64,000 bases of DNA from Paramyrothecium sp. XJ0827 (GCA_020881915.1 JAJFPB010000010.1:1860001-1924000); one strand, 5' to 3'. Counted from the stretch's first letter, positions 1-13,300 are shown. Notes: generated from the sequence alone by a model not told the origin. Translations and numbers: made by a program.

Positions 1-3000
1 CGATATTCCTTGGCCATTTGGCGCGACCTTGAACCCAACTTTATTCTGATTGCCATTATGATGTCTTTTTCACCATCAGTCCTAGAACGAGGGTTACGCT
101 CGCACGGTAATCGACATTTCCAACGTGACTTAGGCGCAAGTGTAAGGTACATTTGCATTCGATTCAGTTGAAGCCCCCACATACACCGTTGCACCGATCT
201 CGTCCAGATGAGAGGCCGCGAATGCCTCACGAGGTTTTGCAACCTTGGCATAAGGATGATGTCTTTTCCCTTTGAACTTAGCAGCACCGTCCTGTGCAAC
301 GGATGGAATATGCGCAGTTACCGCAGTGTCGCCTCCATACCCTTGTCTTTCAAGCTGCCCCAACATCGTCAGGGGCTGGTAAGGGACCAGGGAAAGCGGT
401 CATGTCCACCACGAGCTGCTGGTGCAGGGCCCAGAGCCTGACCTTAACCCCTACCTTCGCCGCATCCCCGAGCCTGCGCTCACAGTCTGTGGAGGCTGTC
501 ATACTCGCTACCTCGGCTGGAGCGTCTGAAAGCCGTCCGTCCTCGCCTTCGCGGATGTGCGACTCGCGCATTGACTCGTCTGGTCTCAGAGCTCAAGCCA
601 GGACACAAGACAACAAGCATTCGCAGTCGACCAACCAGACCGGGCACTGGCCTGAACATGAAAGGGCAGATTCCTCTGGTCGCTTGGCAGATAGCCAATA
701 AAAACAGGAGACAGAGCCTGTCGCCCATTAACGCCGCGTCTAAAACGCTAACGCCGCCCGACTCGTATCGCTGCCATTGACCGCGGCTGCGTTCACGCCA
801 TGGCCAGCAATGCTGTACGGAAAAGATAGGACCATCCCCGTTATAGGTCGGTAAAGCTCACCGTACTGAACGCCCAGGCTGGCAGAACAATTGCCCCGCT
901 TTCAAGTCGCCATTACCAGCAGTAAAGCCGGTCAATGTTCAGGCGTTACTGTAACACTGAGCGGACAGGTTAGCGTCAAGCAAACGCGACAGCATCTGGT
1001 CCTGTTAATCCACATTGGCCGCGGTCTGTCTCGGGGACAGCTATGCTGGATTGGGGTTAGCTGCTTACCCTCTGTCCAGGGAAGGATCGGTTAGACACTT
1101 ATCCGCAGTTTCAGCGTCAGTCGAACTTGGTCTTCGGGTTTTTTCCCCTGCGTACCAACACTCTTGGCCATTTCAACTATTGTCAACATCATCTACAGGT
1201 GGCCAACATGTTCATAAGGGGACAAGTCCGATTCCTCCAGTAACGTGCAGTATGGGCGGCTCTCCCCAAAAGCTGAGCGTCACGCCGTTTCTCTGGAGGG
1301 GTGGGAGCACAAGTGGGGCGGTGACATGGATATATTTAGATCCCCACATGCCTAGGTTGCGGTGGTGGGTGTTTACAAGTCGCTTACCAACTTGGTGTTG
1401 GCCAACACTTCGGATGAAATACTCACTAGGGGATGTGCATTGCTGCATCCACATGCCTGGCAAGACCCGCGGCATTTCCTAGGGAGTAGTACCACCATCT
1501 GCCGGTGATACCATATGCATGCGGCTGGTTGGTGCCATTGTCGCTGGCGGCTGCGTGGGACAAACCCCTTTGTTCTGCTAAATGGCCACGTAAGATTCTA
1601 TTTACAGCACCTCACTTCAAGAGAAGAAAGATCGTGATTGTGGAACGTGTCGCTGAGGTCGAAGCCACCAAAAAAGAAGCTTGGCTTCGGGGTTGGGTAC
1701 CATTCCCTACCGTGACAAGACATTGCCGCTTCGGCCATGTGATTGGTCAGATTACCCAGCGCCACGGGCTGAAGATTCCCTCATCTGATCACCGCCGTAG
1801 CAGACGCGCGTGCAGTAGCAGACGCTGGGGGGCTCACTAGTGCGTCTGTGGCCGCGCCTGTGTGACGGGCTTGGTGGCACTCAACTCGCCTGGCTCTGTT
1901 GACCAATTTCTTTGGTTCCCGAGGACTAACATGCAGCAGGAGGCGGAAAGACGACGAGGTGCCCACATCAATCCAACGAATTATCAATGCATTGTCTACA
2001 GGCCACATGGTCATGCCTTGATTTGCAGCGTTTTGTAAGTCCTCGTTGGCAGACAATTGCAGCTTCAAACGTCCGTCAATTATGGGCACATGCCAAACCA
2101 TTTCAGCTTGATCATGCCTGTTATGGGTGACACAAAGACAATCTGGACCGGGAAATTGGGGGGTGGTAGATCCTATCGGTGCCGTCGCCATTTGAAGGAT
2201 GGTTGCCGAGCTTCTCATGCTTGTCAATGGTTTCTCGGCCGCAAAGGCTCATTCTCGTCCGCATTCAGGTCGGAGTAGTGAAGCCTTGGCCGTCTCGCCC
2301 ACTCCAAAGATCCGACCTACTTCACAAGCATGTGAACAGTAACACTCTAGGTTGCGGGAGTGTCTTTGACCGGAGGAAGAAAACAAAAGAAGCAGGCATA
2401 GTAGCACGCATGGCTATTGCCTTCCAGCTTGACCAGCTACTCTGCTTGACTCGATTAGGTTCCTGGTTTGGCACATCCTTTGCAGCAGAGATCTGCCGCG
2501 CGGCCGGCCCGTATTTGTCTCATTGAGGAACATGTACCAATACCCATCTGTTGCATCAAGCAAATGATGTGGACTGATAAAAAGGCATGCAACCATTTAG
2601 TTCAATGGATCCTTGGCGGCGACTGTTGGTCGTAATTCAGGCAGTACTCTTCCAAGTGCTCCTTGCGATGCCCACAACAAATACCACGACACCGCATCCC
2701 TAGCCAACATGATCCTCACAATAACTGGTAACGCAGGAAGCTGACTGGCCGAACTCCTAAAATTCGCGCCCACCGTCCCACTCAAGCCCCAGGGTTGCTA
2801 CGAGCCGGGCGCTTGAACCCTGTCATCTGCGAGAGCCGTTTCCCACATCCAGGGAGTCGGGCTCCTTATGAAGCTTCCAATGATAGAACGAGAATTTGTG
2901 GAACCATCTCGCTGGGAAAGTACATTTTCTTGCGAGTTGTCTGAAGCAAACATATGTCACCCTCCAGTATGGTCAGTACTGCTTTGAATCTGTATCTTAT

Positions 3001-4662
3001 CAATAACAGCCAGACCTACGAGGTACAACGGCCTAGCTGAGGGAAGCTCTCAAATAAATCAAATCGGTAGGCTTTGCCGCGAACGCCAACTTGCAGCCGT
3101 AAAGAACTATGGGTGGAACCGCCGCCTTCAGGTTGACTACCGGGCAGGTGAACAACAAATAGAGACTTCAATAGGATCAAATTTGCCCTCAAGGCCGTAT
3201 TTTATCTGATTGCCTAAAGCAAGACTTGTCCTTGGCAGTGTCCAGACCTTGGACGCGGGATCTTCTGGGGTTGTGGCTTCCACATCCAATGACGAGGATT
3301 GCCGCCCACTTATAAGCGCCCATCTCCCGTTGGCACATCTTTCCAGAAGCCTTCCGCCCCGGATCCTATCCACGCCGACCTCATGGGCGGCTACCTACAG
3401 CAAACCTCCCTATTTATATCAGCCGCGGGTGATAGAAGCACCGTTCCTGCAGCTACAGGGCGGCTCTCCCGTGTTGCCAACGTCGACGGTGCGCGTGTGC
3501 TCCCAAGGGTCCTCCTGCACGACACATCCGACCTCCCAGAGCCACGGACCTATGATGATGATGCCAACCCTGGCCGGGGGCTTGAACCCTTGATGTCATT
3601 GCCGGCGTCTCGCCCAGCTTCAACTACGTCGTGGGAGTCCAGGGTGGAGGCGTCGAATGGCATTTCTAGGTTTGACGCCTTCATGCGAGCTGTACGAAGC
3701 ATCCCTGGTTCACGGGTGAGGAAGGCTTTGTTCATGATGACCTTGGATCATCTCATTCGCTATCGACAACAACATTCGGCAGTCTCAGCGTCAACTTGAC
3801 GCAATCACCACCGTCCGGTTGGCTCTGCCGAAGCCACGTCCGTACCTGCTTGATGGCAGGCATCGAGAAACGCTTCATCCCTTCACCCCCCCTCCCCCTC
3901 CTGTCTATCTATCATCTTCATCACATCACCCATGGTCTTCGTACATGAGCCCTATCCTTCCCCAGTCCAAGCCCTTGGGTTCTATGCCGACCAACCCACA
4001 CGGCTTCGCGTAGTATTTTTAGCTGCACACTGCTATTAAAAGCCATACACCTCGCTGCAGCCGCCGATGAGCTGCAGGTGTCTTATTGGAACGTCACCTC
4101 GTGAAGAGGCGTCTCGTCACCTCTCAGTTGTGACCCCGTCAGGATAAGAGCCCTCCCTTGCCACCTAACCCATGAAATTATGATAATTCCGCTGCTCCCA
4201 ACTGCCCTTGCTGGGCCCTTTATCCTTCTTGCGGGGCGCTTAATCGAGTTTGAGACTCATGCAGTCCGTGACAATCCCGTCCACAATCGGTCTGATTGTG
4301 GAGTCGTGAAAAAAACGGCGCTTCTGGCTGCGGTTCTCGATTGCCTATCACATTGGAAATGATGCGTAAACCCTATACGGGTCAAGCTTGAGAGGTGTTT
4401 CGTTTTGCAATTCTATTTTGGGACCGCGAGGGATCACGTCCGTCAAGACAACTGCTTTTCGCGGTTGTAACATTCCTCCGAGAGGAAGCGACCCATGTCC
4501 GTGGTATCGCATGCTATTAGTCGATTAATTGCGCCAGATCTGACATATTGTCATATTGTTGGATGTGAGATGGCCTCGTGCCCACCGCCAGAGACCTCGA
4601 GCTCAACTCCCCCAACAGCCGGCGCGTACGCGGGTAGGTAGATGGTACTCGAGTGGTACATC
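1..4662. other. Non-coding / unassigned stretch
   Basis: Only short overlapping frames on both strands are present. None shows a recognisable domain, a convincing codon bias or a splice-consistent extension. The longest (about 3299-3799, + strand) is low in family-like features and overlaps other frames. Two similar short patches reading GCTTGAACCC (near 2810 and 3582) recall a tRNA T-arm but do not fold into a tRNA. I see no transposase, reverse transcriptase or long terminal repeat. Confidence 0.5.
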
Positions 4663-6510
4663 CTACTTCTTCTGACGTTTGGCGCTCTTGTCGCTCACCG
4701 TGCTCAGTACACTTGCACTCCGCTTGTGCAACACGCCACTGCTCCCAGGGCGTCCAGCATCTTCTCCTTTACCCTGGTCAGCGGGAGTGTCTGCAGACTC
4801 TTCTCTTGCAGCTGTCGTAGTTGTAGCCTCGGTCGCAGGATCGCCATCATCCAGCTTATCGGCCTGTGCTGCCTCCGTGACTTCGGCAGCGTCATCGCTC
4901 TTCGACGCTTCCGAGCCCTTGTTAGCCGTGGTGCCTGTTTCGGTTTCATTGGGCTGCTCAGGTTCTGAAGGGGCTAACGTCTTCTCACGCTCCGCCTTCT
5001 TAGCCTGTTCCAGCTTGATCTCGGCCTCTATTTTGTCCGTGACTTTGCGGGCGTCGAGCAGACTGTTCACAGCACCGAGCAGCAACTCAAATTGATGAGT
5101 CGTCGCTGCCGTAGGCATGGCAAGTTTATTGGGGACATCCAGCTCGTTGAGGGTATTGTTAATACGCAGCTGTTGTTGATTAGACTTATGAGAGAAGAGC
5201 TTATTAATTCTCTCCGTGCGAAAAGCCGGACCAGAACCAAGTCGATCATGATGCGTAACACCATATATTGCCTCCTCTTGCTCGGTGAGCTTTCGTCGCT
5301 CTGGAGGTTGGGTCTGTGGTTGAGGAGGCGGCGGCTGTGGTTGTTGCTGCTGTTGCTGTTGGCCCTTCTTGTTGGCAGTGGTGGGAGTCGCCGCAGCTGC
5401 GGAAGAGTCGCGCCCAGTGGAGGGGGCCGCGCTGTCTCGCCTGGCAGCATCCTGTGCGGGATTCGCAACCCCTGGCGGCCCGGAGGGACTCACGCCGTCC
5501 CCTCCCATCAGCGACTTCCGCTTCTTGGACTTGTCGGCGTTCATGAGATTCTGCAGAAGCGTTTGCAAGCCAGCAGATGATTTGAACGTGCTGATGTCCG
5601 TTTCGGTATGGGGGTAGTCCAGTCGGTTGTATAGCTCTCTCCGTTCCTCGTTGAAGCGCTCGCTTCGAGCCAGAATGCGCTTGACCTCAAGCAAGAGTGA
5701 CTCTTCCTCCCGAGCCTCCTCAGGAGACCGTGCGAGTGATTTCAATGCGAAATCTTTGCGCTGCTTCTCTTGCTGGGGGTTGAAATGTGCCATGAGCTCG
5801 TGGAGTGCATACTCTGGTTGAGTCATGTACTGCACTGGTTTCTGGAGAGCCATCATCTTCGCCGCCACTTCATAATATCGAGCTTTCAGATCTTCCATGG
5901 AGCGCGAACGCGTTATGGGGATAATGGCTTTACTCTCGTCGCCGTCGTCGTTTGCTTCACCGTTTGTGGCAGGGGGATTCCAGTCGTAACGGTCCCAGAT
6001 TAGCGGCCAACGAAGATCGAGGTCCCGGGCCAGTTCCATTAGGTAGTCCGTCTCTTCCTTCGTCCAGTCTGCATTTTGTAGGGATTGCCGATATTGATCG
6101 TCGCTGTATTGTGGCACCGAGACCTGTACGTTGAATTTGGCGAAGGCCGAGTCCTCCATCCCTTCCTGCTGCGTCTTCTCCTCCCCCTCCGATCCAGCAG
6201 CATCGCCTTCTTGCTTGACCTCCTTCCGCCTCCAGTGTCTCAAAACTAGGCTGGGGTCGTCGCGTGCGGAGTTGAAGAAGGGCTGCAGCTCCCATCTGGC
6301 GGCGGGTTTCCGGCTGATCAAGCGTCGCTTCTTGAACTGGGTAACCTCCGGTACGATGGCGATGGGGTTGTCGCCGCCAAGGTTTTGCACCTCACGCGCC
6401 AGACCCTTTAGATTCGGCCGTGGAGCTGTGCCCTTTTGCTTTTTGGTTGGCCGCGGCCCGGCCAGGCCATCAGGGAGATTGAGCACATCGCGGACATCGG
6501 AGGATGTCAT
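4663..6510 (-). CDS. swc4: SWR1/NuA4 complex subunit Swc4 (DMAP1 homologue)
   Basis: Single-exon gene for a protein of about 615 aa. The N-terminus carries the Swc4/DMAP1 signature (start MTSSDVRDVLNLP, then TKKQKG and a conserved block ending in KPAARWELQPFFNSARDD). A SANT-like segment follows (NADWTKEETDYLMELARDLD, then LRWPLIWDRYDW), then a DMAP1-type helical region and a Gln/Pro-rich linker. The C-terminal half is charged, rich in E/A/T, and ends in a KRQKK nuclear-type basic stretch. In yeast Swc4 is shared by the SWR1 H2A.Z exchanger and the NuA4 acetyltransferase, so the protein should act in the nucleus on chromatin. I chose the Met at 6510, 17 codons inside the open frame, because family members begin close to this TSSDVRDVL sequence. 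It diverges from the p24 gene. Confidence 0.93.
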   Translation of the reverse strand: MTSSDVRDVLNLPDGLAGPRPTKKQKGTAPRPNLKGLAREVQNLGGDNPIAIVPEVTQFKKRRLISRKPAARWELQPFFNSARDDPSLVLRHWRRKEVKQEGDAAGSEGEEKTQQEGMEDSAFAKFNVQVSVPQYSDDQYRQSLQNADWTKEETDYLMELARDLDLRWPLIWDRYDWNPPATNGEANDDGDESKAIIPITRSRSMEDLKARYYEVAAKMMALQKPVQYMTQPEYALHELMAHFNPQQEKQRKDFALKSLARSPEEAREEESLLLEVKRILARSERFNEERRELYNRLDYPHTETDISTFKSSAGLQTLLQNLMNADKSKKRKSLMGGDGVSPSGPPGVANPAQDAARRDSAAPSTGRDSSAAAATPTTANKKGQQQQQQQPQPPPPQPQTQPPERRKLTEQEEAIYGVTHHDRLGSGPAFRTERINKLFSHKSNQQQLRINNTLNELDVPNKLAMPTAATTHQFELLLGAVNSLLDARKVTDKIEAEIKLEQAKKAEREKTLAPSEPEQPNETETGTTANKGSEASKSDDAAEVTEAAQADKLDDGDPATEATTTTAAREESADTPADQGKGEDAGRPGSSGVLHKRSASVLSTVSDKSAKRQKK

Positions 6511-7006
6511 CGTGACGGGGTGTTTGTGTCGAGTGGTGTCACAACGCGCCTTGCATGGCACGTATCAATTTGCTTGTGATGCCGTATATCAATGCGATAA
6601 GAAGTCTTCGTTTTCTCTCTCATTCGGTGAGGATGCAAGCTTCATTAGAGTTCGCTGAGGTAGTCTAATGACGCGAGACTCTAAGAGGTCCAGGAAATTT
6701 AGAGGCGCGCGACGCTGTTGTCCGCTTATCGCCACGTGATCTCACCCCTTGAACTCGATACCGTTTTCTGAACGTGGCAGCTTCGCAGCCAGAGCCACTA
6801 AGGAGCTCCGACTTGCACTCACGCTCAATTGCCAGCAGCAGCAACGAACGGTAGTCATTGCTGGGCCTCTGACACCGTACGCGACATTCGAACGGAATCG
6901 TGGCATAGGGATCCATTCTTTGGTCTCGCAAAGCCCACACGCATCAAGCGCAAGCCCGCAACTTCCCTGCCTCTTGTCCGGCCCCTCGTCAACTCGATCG
7001 AACAAA
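6511..7006. promoter_or_regulatory. Shared divergent promoter region, swc4 / p24
   Basis: About 500 bp separate the two divergent start codons, so both promoters must lie here or overlap the neighbouring gene. I see no clear TATA box on either strand. The open frames inside it are read-through of the flanking genes. Confidence 0.5.
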
Positions 7007-7925
7007 ATGAAGGTCCTCCTGCCTTTCCTCTCGGTGCTGTCCGTCGCACAAGCGCTCTACTTCTACATCGACGGCTCGAACCCCAAGTGCTTCTTCGAGG
7101 AGCTGCCGAAGGACACGCTTGTTGTGGGACACTACACTGCGGAGGAATGGAGCGACCAGACCAACGCCTGGAAGGAGCATGAAGGAATCAGCATTTACAT
7201 CTCGGTCGATGTATGTACGCCCCAATTCTACAATGGCATTACGGCCCACTCGCGCCCACGTTTCGAGAGAGTGAATCTCTTTGTTGCTGACATGGTCGAT
7301 GCAGGAAATCTTTAATAACGACCACCGAGTGCTGTCCCAGCGCGGCCAGTCCGCCGGCCGCTTCACCTTCACGGCCCACGAGGCCGGTGACCACAAGATC
7401 TGCTTCACGGCCTCTTCTAGCTCGGGCAACCCTGGCTGGCTGTCCATCAACAACCCTCAGGGTGGCATCAAGCTGATCCTCGACCTCGTTATTGGCGAGT
7501 CGAACCAGATTGAGAGCACCGACAAGAGCAAGCTTCAGGACCTTACGAGCCGTGTCAAGGATCTCAACGCGCGCTTGTCGGATATTCGTAAGGAGCAGGT
7601 GTTCCAGCGAGTAAGTTATCCCCTGAACCTCTTTAATACAGGAGACAGGTTCCTCGTCGCCATTCATTGTTTCGCAAGTCGCAATGGGCCACGTGCTACT
7701 ACATGCTCAAGCGAAGGGATAGAGGACAAGATCTTGCATTGCATGAAAGTGCAGGAGCTAACCACGTCTTCACAGGAGCGAGAGGCTCAATTCAGAGACC
7801 AGTCCGAAGCCACCAACAGCCGTGTCATCCGCTGGATCCTTATCCAGCTCGCCGTCCTGGGCATCACGTGCGCCTGGCAGCTGTCACATCTCCGGTCGTT
7901 CTTCATCAAACAGAAACTCACCTAA
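7007..7925 (+). CDS. p24 family cargo receptor (Erp1/p24-alpha type)
   Basis: Three exons (7007-7210, 7305-7610, 7776-7925) give 219 aa, the usual p24 length. Introns have GTATGT and GTAAGT donors and are in phase 0. The order is a signal peptide (MKVLLPFLSVLSVAQA), a GOLD lumenal domain starting LYFYIDGSNPKCFFEELPKD with the paired cysteines typical of p24 proteins (KCFFEE and KICF), a coiled-coil segment (about residues 125-170), a transmembrane helix and a short cytosolic tail. The tail SFFIKQKLT holds a di-phenylalanine (COPII binding) and KQKLT, which fits the KxKxx COPI retrieval pattern. It should cycle between ER and Golgi as part of a p24 heteromer. The LYF...KCF start fits the alpha subfamily better than Emp24 or Erv25. 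The region after exon 2 is an intron that happens to be open for a while. Confidence 0.92.
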
Positions 7926-8879
7926 AGCGGTCCTCTCATACGGTTGGAGTTTGTGGGCAAGGTAGTCACTGAGATAGTTGGGGATTTGGTTCCATCCCTG
8001 TAGTGAAGCGAGCAAAGAAATGTTTGGAAGCGAAAAGGCATTTCAGTGATACTTTGTGTATTGTTTTAGATAATGATGCATACGCGTGGAGTAGCCATGA
8101 CGATGGTGTGAATTACAGGCGCGAGCGCCCATGTTCCATTACAAGGTATACCAGTTAACAGCTTTCCCGCGTTGGTGTGTGGAAGTCCATCTCAAACAGA
8201 TCGTGCCGGTGCCACTCCGCATCGCACCCTGAAACCACCCTTCGCTTCTCCTGTGCCCGACGGTCGCCCTCGTCAAGGAAAAAAAAAAGTTATTATATAA
8301 ACAAGATGGGGGAGACGGAAGAAAAGACAAAAAAGGAAACGCAAGAGAACGAAGAACACCATAGACCAGACCCAATGCTGCCTTTTAACCACCTTGCGCC
8401 GTGCTGCGCTGCACATCGAACATGTGTTGTAGTGTACTGATTTCGTGATGGAATGCTAGACATGATAGAGAAATACCAACAAGAGGCGATGCCGAGGATT
8501 CGTCTGAGAATACGTTTGTTGCTACCAAGCAAACTTGCGCTTCTGCCTGACGCATATGAAAGAGCAAAGGGAAACGCGCAACTAATCTCCTGCACGATCC
8601 TATACCCAGTCGTCGTCGTCGTCCGTTTCTCAGCCACTTGTAGAATCAAGATACAGGAATGCCATATATCTTATTCACCCGCCTTTCCATAGGCGCTAGA
8701 CTTTGAAACGGCCGGTCTCCAGAGTTCCAGTTCTCAGATCTGAAAACTGCAAATGATGCCTCTCCAATAGCTTGACTTTCAGTAGTCTAGACTGATCTTG
8801 ATATCTGCCACAGGACTCCGGGGGACGACGCCCCAGCAAATAAAACACCAACACAGTCCCGGAAATGGACGGAAAGCAC
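7926..8879. other. Convergent 3' flank, p24 / casein kinase
   Basis: About 950 bp between the stops of two convergent genes, presumably both 3' UTRs. It contains an A-run with a following AT-rich patch near 8279-8300 and a short GTC trinucleotide run near 8610. I see no gene. Confidence 0.5.
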
Positions 8880-10359
8880 CTAACCGCAGCAAAGTGTCTT
8901 CATGAGCTTCTGGAAGCCACTAGGCTGGGGCTCAGCAGGTCGCCCATCAGGCTGGGCTGACTGGTCCATCGGGAGCGGCTGGGGTCCTCTCTGCTGAGGC
9001 AGGTTCTGGGCGCTGTTCTGGAACTGAGCCTGGGTCGACCCAGTCGGTGTTGCCATGTCGCTGCGAAGCCCCCCCTGGCTGCTCCGTTGGGTCTGCAACC
9101 CGCCGGGGCCGTTTGGCCGATCTCTCTGCTTGCCCATCTGTTTGATGGGTGAGGGTGGGGGGGGTTGTGCGGCGTTTAAACGGCCGACCGTAAGGTTCTG
9201 TGCTTGCTGCTGAGAGGTGGTATGCGCCTGTCGATGACCACTGTGCAGCTCCATCTGCGAGGGCCCCGGACGAGCGTTGGGGTTGTGCAGATAGGCGGCG
9301 TTGTGGTTCTTCATCGAATCCCAGCCCTTTCCCGAATCCTTGCTGATCTTCATCCAATCGTACTCACCATCCTCGACCTCGCCCGAGTTCTTGAGGGCTT
9401 GGGTAAACAGATCCCGCAAGTAATCGTAATCAGGTTGGTCCTCGAAGCCCAGGTTACGAACGTAAGTCAGATACTTGCTGAACTCTTCGGGGAAACCTTC
9501 GCAGAGATCCTTAATGACTGTGGTCTGCTTCTTCTCGCCGATCTTCTCGTATTTCTGCTTGTTGGTCGCTGCCTTGAGGCCTTGCCAAGGAAGTCCACCT
9601 CGAAGGAAGTAGAGGAATACGTGTCCGAGCGCCTCCAGATCATCGCGTCGAGATTGCTCGCGTCCGAGATGGGTGTTGATAGACATGTAACGAGCAGTTC
9701 CCGATAGCGATTTCCGCTCCCGGTAGGGAATGTGCTGCTTTGTCTTGGGATCCCGATATTGCTTGGCCATTCCGAAGTCGACAACGTGGATGATGTTGGC
9801 AGACTTAGTACCAGGTCGACCGATCAGGAAGTTATCGGGCTTGATATCACGGTAGATGAGGTTCTTGTCGTGGATGGTCTGGACCCTCGAAAGCATCTGC
9901 TTGGCGACCATGACGACTGTCTTGATGGTGAATCGTCTGCCGCAGTGATCGAAAAGATCTTCCAGCGAAGGACCAAGCAGGTCGATCACGAGGATGTTGT
10001 GCAGGCCTTCCTGGCCGAAGTAATAGACATTGGGGATGCCGGCTGTGTTATGGGTCAGTACTCGACAAGCTCGTGGTAGCGGGTTACACTAGGTGGCTTA
10101 CGGCAGCCGACAAGAATCTTATACGTTCGGTACTCATCTCGTAATTGAGGCGCATCGCTCTTGCGAGGTTCCTGCAACGATGGTAAGTAGGGGCGATCAA
10201 TGTTTAAATGAGGCATTGACGCGGGCTTACAAATTTGATGGCAACTTGTTGATTGTTCAGCAGGTTGGTTCCCTCAAAAATGACACCGAAAGAGCCCTCT
10301 CCGATCTTCTTGCCGACCCTATAATGGACGCCGACGACGTTCGACGATGAGGAGGCCAT
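8880..10359 (-). CDS. yck1: Casein kinase I, plasma-membrane Yck1/2 (CK-1b) type
   Basis: Three exons (10231-10359, 10102-10171, 8880-10042) with two 59-nt introns give 453 aa. The N-terminal kinase domain shows the glycine loop ([14 protein letters not shown]), the catalytic lysine in VAIKFEP (K42), [12 protein letters not shown] for the catalytic loop, [10 protein letters not shown] for the metal-binding loop, and the CK1 signature [17 protein letters not shown]. The C-terminal third is a Gln/Pro/Ser-rich disordered tail ending in KTLCCG. A terminal dicysteine is palmitoylated in yeast Yck1/2 and anchors the kinase to the plasma membrane; the same is inferred here. The N-terminus and tail differ from the Hrr25/CK-1a clock kinase, which lacks the Cys end. 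Family roles include endocytosis, polarity and nutrient sensing. Confidence 0.93.
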
Positions 10360-13300
10360 GGCGATGGCGGTGGTGCAGAGACGATGGGGATGGGCGAGGA
10401 CGCGTGGGCGGCTGGAGGTGGCAACGTCGACCGTCCTGTTGCTTCGTCGACGCAACGAACCGCAAGGCTCCCAGCTGACAAGACGACGGAGAGGATTGGG
10501 GGAACGAAGCCGATATCTATAAAATTGGAACAAACACGGTCGGTAGTCAGTAAAGGTTTAGGCCAAAATGGACCATTTCCGCCGTGACGGGAGGAAATTG
10601 GAGTTTTGGGGGGGTGGGTTATGGAAGAAGGTTTAGGTAGCCAGGCCTCGCCCAGCTGGTGCTTGGACAACAATAGACGCCTGGGGCCGGACAAGAACCT
10701 CAAGGTGTCAAAATTTGGGAGGGAAGGGTACGGTAGAGAGACAAAAGGGGGCCGCAAGTACAGCCAGGTAAAGGAGGGCGGTAAGACAAGGTACCCGGCT
10801 AAGGACATCAGGCAGAGGCAGGCGAGGGGACGTGCTGCTCGGGTACCTCGTCGACAAGGGACGTGTGGGGCCTCGAGTACTTGCGGTGTACCGGCAGCAG
10901 GGCCAGAGGCTCGGGCAGCTCGCGGGCCAGGCACACCGCACCTTAGCACCGCATAGCGTTGTGGAGAAGGCCAGCCCATGATGCACAACGCCCACGCCAG
11001 CGCCAGTGACCGACGATCGGTGACCAGGGACGAAAAGCAAAAGGTGGAAAGGGTCGGGGAGAATGCTCACCAACACGAGGAATAATCCGGGTCGATGTTC
11101 GAAGCTCGGGGTGCTCAATCGCTGGGCTCGTCCCGCTCGATGGTCGTGTCGTCCGCCCGGTGGGGGTTCCGTCCGCGCAGGCTCAGGCGATTGAGCGCTG
11201 CGAATTGGTTGTCGCTGACTTGGGGCGGTGGGAGACGTGACGGTCGGACGCGGGAGACGGGAGACGAAAGGAGAAAAAAGAGGAGGAGGAAAAGAAAGAG
11301 CAGAGTTAAAAGGGGAGAGGATGCAGAGGTCGAGTGCCCGGGGCGCTCCGTGACTGGCTGGTCTGGACTGGGCTGGTCTGGGCTGCCGGCCTGGCCTGGG
11401 CTGGGGGCGGTTCGCATGAGTGGGCACAGGGACACGGATCTCGAGACACAGGTAGAGTTACAGCCAATGCCTCCTGCGTGGTTCCTTACTGATGACCAAG
11501 GTAAGGCACCTTAGTGCCAGTACCTGGATGTTTTGTCTGGCGGTCGCTTGTGCCAGACATTACCGCCGACCGAGAGATCATTCATTTGTGCTGGAAAGAG
11601 TCGGACATCACATCAATCCTCAAGATCTACAAGATTTTATCCAATCTCATGGGGCCAAAGAAGCGACGACGGAGTGGGTTGGGACGAGACAATCCTGCCG
11701 CCATCTCGTAAAATGAAAGTAGACATCCCAATGATCCCCCCTAAGTTCCGCAATTGAGGTACATTTTTAGGCAAGGTAAGGTCAGGTACCTCCTCACGGC
11801 AAGGTGCCCTCCAGGTTCCAGACGTATCGGCCCATACCGTCGTACATCACCTTAACAGGCAATTATGATGCAGGCATTGGGTCCATCCATTTCAAAGCGA
11901 GAAGCCAACAGTTCGCCCCAAACCTATGAGGTACATTGTTTTCAGAGGGGACGAATCTGCTTCGGGGCAAACGAACTGGGTTTATTTGATGAGGGAATGG
12001 AGGCAACAAGGGCCAGGCCTGGTACTTACTGACTGGCAGGCACAGGGCTCGGTCATTGGACTGATTGACCAATTTCCCAGCCCGGTTCGCTGTCGCCAAT
12101 TTCCAGGCTAGGTTCTTCTACTTTGGGCCTGGCCTCGGCGATGTGCCCAGAGCTGGGAAAAACCGCTACGAAGTGCCAGAGAACGGGCTTTCTGGCTGGA
12201 CGCTTCCACGCATGAAGCTGCCAGTCTTGCCGGGAATGGCGATGCATCTGGACCGAGAAGCCGCTTGCGCTGCACGTTACTCGCCAAGATGGGACGTTCA
12301 ATTGCGGGTACTGGCAAACGTCATGCAGAAGATCCGCGTCCCGCTTGGAGCATTTGATAACACTTACATGCCTGGCACCAGGAGGTTATGCGGTGCGAGG
12401 GGGCCAGCACGTTTGCAACGCTTCTAGGCTCCAGGCGAGCATGATCATTAGATCGGCAGCCACAGGTCCCCTCTGGTTGCACAAGGACATGCCGCCATCT
12501 GACCGTCCGCGCCAGGTTAGGACGCTGGGTGCAACGCACATCACGTCGATCGGCGCTGTCGGCTTCTAGAAGGCAGCACGAGCCACCCTCTCCTCCCGTG
12601 CTTGCTGCTCATGCGGCAAGCCTCCTCGTTGGTCGGCCGAGCTGAAGGCACCCATCCACCAGTGCTCGTCTGAGCGACTAGATTGCGCTACAGGCAGAGA
12701 CCCCGAATCAGGTCCCAAGCTGGGAGGCATGAGGAACCTGCTAGCTCGCTCTTTAGGGCTGGTTGCCGTGCCGGTCCTTTGCTATTTCTCGCTGATGGAT
12801 TGACGGGCGATGCAGGCTAGCAGCTGTGCCCGCATCCGTTCCATTCCCGGAGCGGCTGCGGCGGACTTGGCGAAGTGTTCCAGTCTGTCGAATCAATACG
12901 GGAGGTTTAAGGAGATAAGGAAATGATCTTCCCCCAGCGCAGCTTTAGTACGAGCCTCAGCCTCCATGTGCGAGAAGAGCCATTGTAGGTGCCTGTGACC
13001 GTGTTTGGTTTGGCTTCGTTAGCAGGACTGCGCCTCCCGGCCAAGGATACGTTTCAGAATAGACTTAAATAAGCTTTTAACCAAGTTGTGCTGACTCGAC
13101 TCACATATAGAGTTGCGGTAGGTTGGTTTCGTCCCCTTTTCGCTACCAAGTTTCCCGGATTCAGATATACCATGTCATGTCCGCGCTACGATTTCCCGCT
13201 TTTCTCATACCCGGCTCGCACTAGAGGCGAGGGACGAGTCTCAAAATGGTTGAGCTCTCTTTTTTTGCGGTGTGTTGGCTGCGGTTTAAGCCTCACATCG

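Noticed and set aside
2800..2870. Possible tRNA T-arm (GGGTTCAAGC on the - strand)
   Set aside because: No matching A-box, anticodon arm or acceptor stem; T-stem does not pair.
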